Positions 1-7,525 of a stretch of 64,000 nt of DNA are shown one piece after another (positions within the stretch are counted from its first letter, which is position 1; the number at the start of each line of letters is the position of its first letter). Under the pieces are notes generated by a model. That model did not search any database, was not told the origin of the DNA, and saw only the letters and a program-made list of their open reading frames with translations. Source of the DNA: Hyphomicrobiales bacterium. GTDB lineage: Bacteria > Pseudomonadota > Alphaproteobacteria > Rhizobiales > Rhizobiaceae. Both the position numbers and the translations under genes were made by a program. The stretch is taken from the NCBI GenBank assembly GCA_900466605.1, contig UBMU01000042.1, positions 26,658 through 90,657 of the forward strand, given 5' to 3'.

Positions 1-1135
1 CGAAGGGCGTCGACGCACTGATCTCGACCCTGTCCCACACGCAGCCCGACAGGCCGGAATCGAGCGTAAGGCTCGTGTAGATGCCTGAGATTTCGTGGCG
101 TGTGGCGTCGCTGCGCATCAAGCATGGACTGCGCGCATCGCCGAAGATGGCACGTCCGGCAGTATCAAACGCCAGAAGTGGGCATTCGGGGGGAGTGAGC
201 CGCACTTGTTCGGGCGGCAGGCACTGGCCAGCGCAGGAGCGGCGAACACGGCACACGTCGCCGGACACGCGATCGGATATCCAGATCGTGCCATCCTCAT
301 CAACGGCGAGCGCCGGCCGCTCAAAGCGGGAGGCGACGGCATCGACTGCCTCCACACGCTGCTCGATATTCCTCGCACTGTCGATGACGGCGACGGCTGC
401 CCGGCCGTCCTCGACCACATAGAGAAAGCCTTGCCGGTCAACTGTCATTACTGTTGGCGCGATCAGGCCAGCCTGACCGTCCGTTGCCCCGTTAAAGGAT
501 GTGAGATAGCGAAATCGCGCACCGAACAGGTGGATGAGATTGTTGTTTTGGTCGCTAATCGCGATCTGCCCATCCGGCAACAAGGCCATGCCGGCTGGGG
601 TCCAGGTCTGCGTGGGAAATATCAACTTGCCGGTAGGAACGCCGGTCAGCGGGTCGAGTTCCGGCTTCGGGTTGATGCGAACAAGTCGTTCATCCAGCCA
701 GCCGAATGGGCCGATGGCGCCGCGCAGACGCCAGTCGGCAGACGACCAGATCTCCACCGTACGGTTACCGGCGTCAAGGACAAGAAGATCGCCACGGCAG
801 TCGACAAGAAGACCTGCCGGATCCCGCTCTGGAAGAGCTCTGCCGCCAGTTCCCGGCAGGCAGGCAACCGGCACAAACGTCTCTGCGCATGCGTCGTAGA
901 TGAGGATGGTGCCGGACCGCCGGTCGAGCAGGTATATTTCGCCTGCCCTGCCGAGCGCAATTGTAACCGGCGCCGACAGCCCGGCGAAGCTGCCCGACGC
1001 AGAACCGAGTGGCACGACGCTGGCCGGGATCTTGGCGAGTTCAAGAGCGCCACTTGCGCCCGAAATTTGCGCCATAACGGAGGCACGCCAACCTGCCTTG
1101 GCGTCCATTCGGAAAGCTGGAACGGGCTTGCCCAT
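1..1135 (-). CDS. Beta-propeller tail protein of the contractile injection system (partial, C-terminus off the left edge)
   Basis: The frame stays open from an ATG at 1135 to base 1, giving 378 codons with no stop, so the C-terminus lies outside the window. The ATG shares bases with the TGA of the upstream baseplate gene (TGATG), which indicates translational coupling. The visible part has recurring blade-like segments such as GLLVDCRGDLLVLDAG, LLPDGQIAISDQNN and ALAVDEDGTIWISDR, as in NHL or SMP-30 type propellers. A Cys-rich stretch with about six Cys follows near residues 290-330. Position directly after the gpJ-like gene suggests a large phage-tail-protein subunit at the baseplate or fibre junction. 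That role is inferred from gene order; the propeller assignment is from repeat pattern only. Confidence 0.75.
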   Translation of the reverse strand, partial: MGKPVPAFRMDAKAGWRASVMAQISGASGALELAKIPASVVPLGSASGSFAGLSAPVTIALGRAGEIYLLDRRSGTILIYDACAETFVPVACLPGTGGRALPERDPAGLLVDCRGDLLVLDAGNRTVEIWSSADWRLRGAIGPFGWLDERLVRINPKPELDPLTGVPTGKLIFPTQTWTPAGMALLPDGQIAISDQNNNLIHLFGARFRYLTSFNGATDGQAGLIAPTVMTVDRQGFLYVVEDGRAAVAVIDSARNIEQRVEAVDAVASRFERPALAVDEDGTIWISDRVSGDVCRVRRSCAGQCLPPEQVRLTPPECPLLAFDTAGRAIFGDARSPCLMRSDATRHEISGIYTSLTLDSGLSGCVWDRVEISASTPF

Positions 1136-3147
1136 CAGCGACCTCCATCCTGTGCCGCAAGAATGTTGAGGTCGTGACCCTCGGCATAGACGAGCTCACC
1201 GGGGCACAGCGGAATGTCCCGGCAGAAGGGGGCGGCATCGCCATCGATGCTCATCGTAAGTTGCCCGTCGGCGATACGCAGCACACCGACCGTCTCGAGG
1301 ATCAGCCGGTAGATGTCAGAAAAGAAAACCGTCCCGCCGAATGGCCAGCCGAGCCCATCCGCCCCCCCGCTTAACGGATGCAGGAATCCATTGAGCCGGG
1401 CTTCGAGATTGCGTCGCACGTCCGCGAAGTCGGCGTTTCTAGCCGCCAGCACATCTGCACCGATGCGGATTAGCCTGTAGGCGGGGGCGCGGACATGCAC
1501 CTCGGTGGTCATCAGACGGTAGTTGTCGAGATGCGCGCAGACGGTGGCGAGCGTCGTGGAATTCGGCACCGGGTTTGCATGGTCGCCATCAGGCACGACA
1601 ATGACTGTGACTGCGCCAGGGATTTTTGCCCCGGGATAGCGCGGGTGGGTAAGCGGTAAAGCTTTGGCGCGCATGACGCCAGCTTCCAGAGCACGAACCT
1701 CGAAGTCCTCGCAGGTAACGGCGCGGCAGTTGCTCTTGATCTCGGCGGCGGCCCGCAACTTGGTCGCGGCGACGCTTTCCTCCTCGCTGCCGCCCTCAGC
1801 CGGAAACGGATTTGTGGCACTTTCGATGCCGGGCAAGAACGTCTGGATCTCACTCACTGTGGCTGCAGCAAGCATGCCGCGACGGCCGCCGCCGGTAAGA
1901 TAATGCCGCGCAACAATGTTGCCGCCGAGACCCGGCGGCTCATAGGCAAGCGGGATGCGCCCATGAACACCGTCGCCGAACTGGATCGCACCCGAATTGC
2001 GGTTGAGCAGGTAGTGCGGGTCCGAAGGACCGGAGGCATAGAAGTCATCCACCTCCTGCCATGTCGCAAAACCCTGGCCCTCGTCGACCTCAAGCGTGAC
2101 ACTCTTTATCTGCACGCGCCTGCCGTAGGCGCCGTCGACCCATTCTTCTTCAACGGCAGGCAGGACCGGCCGGCTGGCCAGCCCGAAACTCTGGTCGGGG
2201 CGGCCACTGCTGGCACCAGCAATTTCGTCGCGGTGCGTAGCAGCCTGCATTGCGGGCACAGTGTTGATAAGGACGGCGTCGAGCCGTGGCGCCCGTTCGT
2301 AATTCGGGGCCTCCAGACGGCAGCGCAGCCAATAAAGCGGCGCGGTCACATCGCCGAGCTTGGCAAGGCGGCAGGCCGCCCCCGGTCCGCGCAGCGTGAT
2401 ATGGCCGTCCTTCAAAAGGCATTGCGTCTCGTCACGCAGCAACACAACTGGTTGCCAGCGAACCAGGTCCCAGTATTCCCAAGTGAGGTTCGCCGGTGCG
2501 GGTATGGCGGGCAGTCCTTCGGTCGGTCCCTCGCAGGCAAGAGGCGCCGGCGCCTTGTTGTCCTTGGCCACTCGGATCGCTAGCTCGATCGTGCCTGCAG
2601 TCAAAGCGACCTGCGATGCGAAACCTAGCATCAATGCAGCGCCGTCGCGTGTGTTGGCACCGAACGGGTAAAACCACTGGCCACCCGTCGCCGCCTTGGT
2701 CGTGTCAACGGAATAGCCAAAGCCGTCGAAGGACTGTACGGCGGCAAGCGTCGCACCGAGGACGGTAAGCGGGCGGATCGTCTCGAAGATGATCGGGCCT
2801 TCAGCATCTGCGGGCGCAGCAACTTGGGTGCCCTGCGGCACGAAGATTTCAGCAACGTCCGTTCGAGCCGGCGCGAAGCTTATCTCGGTACGACTGGCCG
2901 AGGCCGGACGGCGCTCGACACCGACCATTTGCAGAAACTTTATATAAGCGCGTTCCGGCACTTGGTTCAGCCGCCAGAGCGTAAGCTCGGTAGACCAGGC
3001 AAACAGCTTGGCAATCGCCATGCCTGGATCACTGTCGTTGTGGTCCGTCCATTCCGGTGCGTAGCGCGGGATCAGCGTCCGGACCTCGGCTACGAGATCG
3101 GCGAAGCGGCGATCGTCCAGTTCGGGTGCGGCAAGCGGCATGGTCAT
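1135..3147 (-). CDS. Baseplate assembly protein, gpJ-like (Pvc11/Afp11 type)
   Basis: This 670-residue protein matches the putative baseplate assembly (gpJ-like) family of contractile injection systems, which forms the wedge of the baseplate. The N-terminus (DDRRFADLVAEVRTLIPRYAPEWTDHN, near residues 10-40) is typical. Recognisable later are the segment around GAIQFGDGVHG and the EGGSEEESVAATKLRAAAEI region that precedes the gpJ core. The start ATG overlaps the stop of the gp25 gene (ATGA), and the stop overlaps the next ATG. Length fits the eCIS form rather than the roughly 300-residue phage P2 gpJ. No defect is visible. Confidence 0.9.
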   Translation of the reverse strand: MTMPLAAPELDDRRFADLVAEVRTLIPRYAPEWTDHNDSDPGMAIAKLFAWSTELTLWRLNQVPERAYIKFLQMVGVERRPASASRTEISFAPARTDVAEIFVPQGTQVAAPADAEGPIIFETIRPLTVLGATLAAVQSFDGFGYSVDTTKAATGGQWFYPFGANTRDGAALMLGFASQVALTAGTIELAIRVAKDNKAPAPLACEGPTEGLPAIPAPANLTWEYWDLVRWQPVVLLRDETQCLLKDGHITLRGPGAACRLAKLGDVTAPLYWLRCRLEAPNYERAPRLDAVLINTVPAMQAATHRDEIAGASSGRPDQSFGLASRPVLPAVEEEWVDGAYGRRVQIKSVTLEVDEGQGFATWQEVDDFYASGPSDPHYLLNRNSGAIQFGDGVHGRIPLAYEPPGLGGNIVARHYLTGGGRRGMLAAATVSEIQTFLPGIESATNPFPAEGGSEEESVAATKLRAAAEIKSNCRAVTCEDFEVRALEAGVMRAKALPLTHPRYPGAKIPGAVTVIVVPDGDHANPVPNSTTLATVCAHLDNYRLMTTEVHVRAPAYRLIRIGADVLAARNADFADVRRNLEARLNGFLHPLSGGADGLGWPFGGTVFFSDIYRLILETVGVLRIADGQLTMSIDGDAAPFCRDIPLCPGELVYAEGHDLNILAAQDGGR

Positions 3148-3560
3148 TCACCCCGCAATTCGCCGATGTAGAAGGGATAGACGAGGCTGCCGAGGGCATG
3201 GTTCGCCTTCAGTCGGTAATCGATCTCGATGAGAAGCGACGACGGGCTTTCCCCTTCCACGACACGCACATCAGTCAGGTCAATGCGCTTTTCCCATTCC
3301 AGCAGCCCCATGCGTACTTGATGGGCTATTGATGCGCGATTGGCCGGGGTGTTGTCGGTAAAGACGTATTCATGAATGCCGCAACCAAACCGCGGGTTCA
3401 TTTGCATTTCCCCACGCGCGGTCGACAGGATGATCCAGATCGAGCGCTGGACATTGGCCTCGCCGCTTGTCCAGCTGAATCCGCCGCGCGCATTGACCAT
3501 CAGCGGGAAGCCGAAGCCACTGCCAAGAAATGCGCGTGACTGGTTAAGCAGACCACTCAT
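3144..3560 (-). CDS. Baseplate wedge protein, gp25/GPW family (Pvc9-like)
   Basis: This 138-residue protein has the gp25 lysozyme-like baseplate fold. The core reads SIWIILSTARGEMQMNPRFG followed by GIHEYVF near residues 40-70, the usual pattern where sheath polymerisation is nucleated. It starts at an ATG preceded by GGAGACGTTGCC and overlaps the stop of the upstream gene by ATGA. It lies directly before the gpJ-like gene, as in PVC and Afp clusters. Length is normal for the family. Confidence 0.92.
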   Translation of the reverse strand: MSGLLNQSRAFLGSGFGFPLMVNARGGFSWTSGEANVQRSIWIILSTARGEMQMNPRFGCGIHEYVFTDNTPANRASIAHQVRMGLLEWEKRIDLTDVRVVEGESPSSLLIEIDYRLKANHALGSLVYPFYIGELRGE

Positions 3561-4318
3561 GGCAACGTCTCCAATATGGTCTCGATGTTGGTAACCACAT
3601 CCTCGAGGCTCTGGATTGTCTCAGAAAGCGCCGCACTGTCGCTCGCACTTCCGATTGCGGGGATCTTCAATTCGATGCCGGCGATTTCCAGGAAGGGGCC
3701 TACGAGACCAATGACATTGATGACAGGCTCCATCGCCTGTTGCGAATGCTCGGCCGAACGCTGAGCGTTCTTTTTGGCACAGCCCAGCGCCCTCACCAGT
3801 TCTGTATTTCCGAGCGCCTCTGCATCAGCGATCTTGAGCTCAATGCCTTGCATGATGGCGAGGATCGTCTTCAATTGGCCGACGAGGCACTTGATCAGCT
3901 TGATGATGAGCAGCAACAGGTCCTTGAGGAAGGCGAATATCCGACCGCCGGGGACGATCATCAGCAGGCAGTCTTTCAGGCCGTCCACGGCCTTGAGAAA
4001 GTCCGGCAACGCCTCTGCAGCCTTGATCGGGTTCGGAGGCACCAGTGCCTGGATGAGCGTTGCCAGCGGCTTGATGACGCCAAGAACCTTCAACAGGCAC
4101 TCGATCGAGGCCAGAAAAGGCGCAATCTGCAACAGCAGATTGGCGCTGAGTGAGCAGTCGTTGGGTATGCCCTTTGACAGGTCTGCAATGGCGGTGAAGG
4201 TTCCGCCGTTCGGCAAGCGTACCTTCAGTGGCTGCGGCTTGGGCAGAGCCAACGCCTCACAGTCGGGCAGCTCGAATAGCTGTTGGAGGTTAACCGAAAG
4301 CGGAATCTCGCGTTGCAT
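3557..4318 (-). CDS. Hydrophobic helical protein of the injection system, unknown function
   Basis: I do not recognise a named family. The 253 residues begin with a short polar part containing VRLPNGGTFTAIADLSKGIP, then become rich in Leu/Ile helices: LLLQIAPFLASIECLLKVLG, and FLKDLLLLIIKLIKCLV near residues 130-147. Several Cys occur within these helices. A second hydrophobic region (INVIGLVGPFLEIAGIEL) lies near residue 205. The gene sits between the spike gp5-like gene and gp25, where PVC-type clusters often carry a PAAR tip. It is coupled to gp25 by an ATGA overlap and has a good ribosome-binding site (GAGGGGAAAGAGCG before ATG). It is clearly part of the operon, but its structural or cargo role is open. 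Confidence 0.75.
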   Translation of the reverse strand: MQREIPLSVNLQQLFELPDCEALALPKPQPLKVRLPNGGTFTAIADLSKGIPNDCSLSANLLLQIAPFLASIECLLKVLGVIKPLATLIQALVPPNPIKAAEALPDFLKAVDGLKDCLLMIVPGGRIFAFLKDLLLLIIKLIKCLVGQLKTILAIMQGIELKIADAEALGNTELVRALGCAKKNAQRSAEHSQQAMEPVINVIGLVGPFLEIAGIELKIPAIGSASDSAALSETIQSLEDVVTNIETILETLP

Positions 4319-4330
4319 CGCTCTTTCCCC

Positions 4331-4846
4331 TCAGATCGGTGTATTGGTGGGAGAGACGTTGCGACGCCAGCCCGGCCCCGCCAGCGAAATCATCGGTGCC
4401 TCGATCTCGACCAGTGCAACGCCCTTAAGGTGGATCTTGCCGTTCGAAAGCGTGATCGTGTTACCGTTGGCGTCTTCGATGACGATGGCACCGTAGCCGT
4501 TTGGACCTCGTTCCTCGTCAATCAGGCGGATGGTGTGGCCATTGAACGAGCGGATCATGCGCTCGCGCGGATGCGTCGAGGGCGGAGCGTCCTTGCCGTT
4601 CCAGGTCGCACCGACAATGATCGGCTGCTCGGGATCACCACCGAGATAGGCGACAATGACCTCGTCCTCCAATTCTGGCATGAACCAGGCGCCGCGACCG
4701 CCGCCAGCCATGAGCGAAGCGACAGGTGCCCAGGTGGTGCGGCTGCGCCCGGTTAGCGTCGCGATGTCGACCTTGATGCGGCCCTGCCCGCTTGGGTCCT
4801 CCACATTCTTGACGACGCCGACCATCATTCCGTTGTTGCGGCTCAT
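4331..4846 (-). CDS. Spike OB-fold protein, gp5/gpV-like
   Basis: This 171-residue protein is a short baseplate-assembly V or gp5-type OB-fold protein. Evidence is the sequence GVVKNVEDPSGQGRIKVDI near residues 10-28, the segment WFMPELEDEVIVAYLGGDP near 54-72, and a C-terminal beta-rich repeat (IVIEDANGNTITLSNGKIHL) typical of the needle. In PVC the gp27 and gp5 parts are fused as Pvc8; here they are separate genes overlapping by ATGA. It would form the trimeric spike under the tube. Confidence 0.9.
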   Translation of the reverse strand: MSRNNGMMVGVVKNVEDPSGQGRIKVDIATLTGRSRTTWAPVASLMAGGGRGAWFMPELEDEVIVAYLGGDPEQPIIVGATWNGKDAPPSTHPRERMIRSFNGHTIRLIDEERGPNGYGAIVIEDANGNTITLSNGKIHLKGVALVEIEAPMISLAGPGWRRNVSPTNTPI

Positions 4847-6078
4847 GGTGTTGCCTTTCTCTTCTCGGTCGGCGGCTCTACCCGCCTGGCGGAAAAGCTC
4901 GTTCGGTATCCGGAAGAATCGAAACTGTGGGTGGAGGACAGAACGGTGTAGAGACCATCAAACTGGGCACCGGTTCGCTTGATCGAAACGGATTTCCCGG
5001 CCCGCAGGTCAGGTAAGCCAATTGTAGTTCCGGTTGCCTCGACCATGCGACCAATCATCTTGGTCAACACCTCGTCAGCACGTTTCCTGGCCTCCTCGAC
5101 CGTGCGCGCAGGCGGGTCGGTGATGACCTCTTCACGGTTGGCGGCGCGGGCCACCGGAACATGGTCGGCATTGGGAAGAACAGGCTTTCCTGATTTACCG
5201 GCCTCTGCCAGCAGATCGTCGAGCGTCCGGCGCTCCTCGATGCGCTTTTTTGCAGTGCGGTCCCAGCCGCAGACCCGTGCAGCAAATATCTGTTGCGCAC
5301 TGGCGAAGGTTGGATGGAAGGAGACCAGCGACTTTCCCCATTCCAGTTCATAGGTGATATTTCGCAGGGAAACGGTCGGGCCAAAATAGAGAAACCGGTT
5401 GATCTTCGGACTTTTGGGCGTGCTGCCCGGCAATTCCTCCTCGCCAACCAGCACCTCGTAGCCGCAGCGACGTGCCCGCTCCATGAGGAAGATGATCGGG
5501 AACTGGTTGTTCATGTAGATGTGTGGCAGCAAGGGTTCCTTGGCTGCTGCGTTCTTATCGATCTGAACCTCGATGCCAAACCCTGGTCGTCCGGCCTTCT
5601 CGTCGGCCGGCAACTGGAGCCATCGTGCAACTTCGCTGTCGCGGACGCCCCCTTCGTTTCCGTCGTCCGGCCACGACCAGGTGTATTGCTTGGTTCGAAG
5701 GCGCTCGAGCACGTTCAGTCCGCTGACGACGAGGCGCGACGAGCCAGCTTCGGGAAACTGGACATCGATGGAGGTGATCATGCCCGTCATCATCAGGCGC
5801 AGGTCACCCTGATAGCCCATGAACAGCCTGATTTCGTTGCCCGGGGCAAAAATGCCGGGATCCGCCTCGTGGCCATAGTAGAGCGGTTTTTGGGTGACGG
5901 TATTCCAGTTGTTGACGGTCAGTGTGAAGCCATCGATCCGTTCGATGCCGTCCTCGTATCGAATTTCGATCACATCGCGTACGGGGACCTTACTTCCTTT
6001 TACGTGCAGTTCGAAGGCCGGCACATAGAAGGGCTGCGCCTCCTGTTGCAGCCGAATGATTTTGGCGGCGGCGTTCAT
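4843..6078 (-). CDS. Tail hub protein, gp27/phage late control D-like
   Basis: This 411-residue protein has the hub fold shared by phage late control gene D and the N-terminal part of VgrG or Pvc8. Visible features are an N-terminal beta domain (DGFTLTVNNWN, PGNEIRLFMGYQ), a central FLMERARRCGYEVLVGEE segment and a C-terminal PDLRAGKSVSIKRTGAQFDGLYTV segment. It joins the tube to the spike encoded by the next gene. The start ATG follows TAGGAGCGATC. Confidence 0.88.
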   Translation of the reverse strand: MNAAAKIIRLQQEAQPFYVPAFELHVKGSKVPVRDVIEIRYEDGIERIDGFTLTVNNWNTVTQKPLYYGHEADPGIFAPGNEIRLFMGYQGDLRLMMTGMITSIDVQFPEAGSSRLVVSGLNVLERLRTKQYTWSWPDDGNEGGVRDSEVARWLQLPADEKAGRPGFGIEVQIDKNAAAKEPLLPHIYMNNQFPIIFLMERARRCGYEVLVGEEELPGSTPKSPKINRFLYFGPTVSLRNITYELEWGKSLVSFHPTFASAQQIFAARVCGWDRTAKKRIEERRTLDDLLAEAGKSGKPVLPNADHVPVARAANREEVITDPPARTVEEARKRADEVLTKMIGRMVEATGTTIGLPDLRAGKSVSIKRTGAQFDGLYTVLSSTHSFDSSGYRTSFSARRVEPPTEKRKATP

Positions 6079-6086
6079 GATCGCTC

Positions 6087-6788
6087 CTAAAGGGCCGGAA
6101 CTTCGAGGATTGATCCGGGAACGAGATCGAATGGGTTCTCGATACCATTGTGTTCGGCAATACGGCGCCAGTCTGCGCCGCTACCGGTCGTGAGTTCGGC
6201 GATGCGTGTGATTGTCTGACCTGATTGCACCGCATGCGCCTTTGTACGATCGGGCGACAGAAGGCTAAGTTGGGAAAGCTGCTCGGGTAGCGTCTTGTAC
6301 TCCTTGAGCACCAGCGACAGTACGGCGCGCAATGGCAGGCCGAGCGACGAGAACATGGTGTAGCGCTGGCGGACGCTCTCGATGACCCCTTTAAAACCAC
6401 TGCGCGCCTGGCTGGCTTGTGCGGGATCCGTCCCGTGACCCGGGAATGCATCACCTCCCCAGGTGAACAGCACGATCGGCGGTGCGTGTGTTTCCGCATC
6501 GATCTTGATGAGATTGTAGAAGGGGTCGGTCTTTTCCGTAACCGACTTTGCATCAGCGCCGGTCCCGTTGTCCGTCGAATCGAAAAACAGGTCAACGGTC
6601 ATTGTCTCGGTCTGCCCGCGTACGAATTGCAGCAACGGCTGGTCGAGTCCGGGTATGGCAATCTCGGCGATCTGATTGGATTTGGCGAGCGTGTACTCGG
6701 TGGGATTGTAGAGCACTTCCAGCGCATCACCGATGCCGATACCATCGGCGTGCATCCGTTGGATTTGTGCCTTGGCTAGCCAGCTCAT
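6087..6788 (-). CDS. LysM-containing tube/baseplate adaptor (Pvc7-like)
   Basis: The 233-residue protein has a contractile-injection-system tube-protein N-domain (LEVLYNPTEYTLAKSNQ near residues 22-38; RGQTETMTVDLFFD near 55-68) and a C-terminal LysM-like module (VQSGQTITRIAE through PGSILEVPAL). Such gp53-like proteins cap the tube at the hub. I chose the internal ATG at 6788, just after the DUF5908 stop, because GGAG lies nine bases before it. An in-frame ATG at 6803 lacks a clear site. Order and length fit Pvc7/Afp7. Confidence 0.88.
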   Translation of the reverse strand: MSWLAKAQIQRMHADGIGIGDALEVLYNPTEYTLAKSNQIAEIAIPGLDQPLLQFVRGQTETMTVDLFFDSTDNGTGADAKSVTEKTDPFYNLIKIDAETHAPPIVLFTWGGDAFPGHGTDPAQASQARSGFKGVIESVRQRYTMFSSLGLPLRAVLSLVLKEYKTLPEQLSQLSLLSPDRTKAHAVQSGQTITRIAELTTGSGADWRRIAEHNGIENPFDLVPGSILEVPAL

Positions 6789-6789
6789 C

Positions 6790-6972
6790 TCACGCAACTC
6801 CATCCGGACGGTCGTAGGCTGTGCGACGCAGGCGTGTCTCTTCCTCGCGCCGTTGCCGCAAACGCTGCTCGTCGTCTATGCGCACCATCACCGTACGCAC
6901 GATGTCGGCCTGCATCCGGTCGATATCGAACAATGTGACCTTGGTGTTGACCTCTTCGACATGCACGTCCAT
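6790..6972 (-). CDS. Small DUF5908-like injection-system protein (Pvc6-like)
   Basis: A 60-residue ORF starts at an ATG preceded by GTCAGGAGAAGCGCG, an excellent ribosome-binding site. It begins MDVHVEEVNTKVTLFDIDR and is rich in Arg and Glu at the end, suggesting one beta hairpin followed by a helix. Small proteins of this size (DUF5908, Pvc6/Afp6) sit at exactly this place between tube 2 and the LysM adaptor in PVC-like clusters. The same frame is open further upstream, but that extension overlaps the tube gene and has no signal. Assignment rests on size, sequence style and position. Confidence 0.8.
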   Translation of the reverse strand: MDVHVEEVNTKVTLFDIDRMQADIVRTVMVRIDDEQRLRQRREEETRLRRTAYDRPDGVA

Positions 6973-7000
6973 CGCGCTTCTCCTGACGATAAAAGGGATG

Positions 7001-7525
7001 TCACGAAAACAGGTTCGAGACGGCCGAAACCAGATTTCCTCCACCCGCACCGGTGGCGCGGATGCCTTCATGTGCAATCTCGATCTCTTCGACCGCGACC
7101 TGTGACTGAATTGCGTTGAGCGACGGACCAACCCAGCGCACCGGCAGGCCACGCTTGAACCGCCAGCTTCTGACCGCCTTGCCACGCTCGTCCTGGAGCG
7201 TGATGACGCCGTCGCGCCGCTTGCCGTGGCCTTCAAGGAAGTCGTAGTGCCACTGCCAGAGATCCGCTGTCGTTACGATGCCGCGCTTCAGTCGGATGTT
7301 CGACCAGGTAGCACGGCCTGTGAATTTCAGCATGGCGCTATTGTTGCCACCCTCGGCATAGGTTTCTGGCTGAAGCGTCACCTCAAGGCCACTGCACTCG
7401 CTGAAGCCTGCCTGACGCGGGGCGATGCCCAAGGTCGCCTGGATCGTGGCGCCGGCAGTTGCCGTTTCGACCAGCGAAACAGAGAAGTTGAAACCGAGAA
7501 CGGGATCAGGACGTGAACGGGCCAT
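7001..7525 (-). CDS. Inner tube protein 2 (gp19-like, Pvc5-like)
   Basis: This 174-residue protein belongs to the T4 gp19-type tube family. It has the family opening RPDPVLGFNFSVSL, the FSECSGLEVTLQPETYAEGG segment (residues about 38-57) and the KRGIVTTADLWQWHYDFLEG segment. It is paralogous to tube 1 but about 25 residues longer, mainly in an inserted stretch around TATAGATIQATLGIAPRQ before FSECSGLE. The start is coupled to the stop of sheath B (TGATG) with GGGGAGG upstream. A second tube paralogue near the baseplate is usual in PVC/Afp systems. Confidence 0.92.
   Translation of the reverse strand: MARSRPDPVLGFNFSVSLVETATAGATIQATLGIAPRQAGFSECSGLEVTLQPETYAEGGNNSAMLKFTGRATWSNIRLKRGIVTTADLWQWHYDFLEGHGKRRDGVITLQDERGKAVRSWRFKRGLPVRWVGPSLNAIQSQVAVEEIEIAHEGIRATGAGGGNLVSAVSNLFS

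Noticed and set aside
95..1177. A 360-codon plus-strand open frame opposite the propeller gene
   Set aside because: No ribosome-binding site or family resemblance; the minus-strand frame has a coupled start and blade repeats and explains the same DNA.
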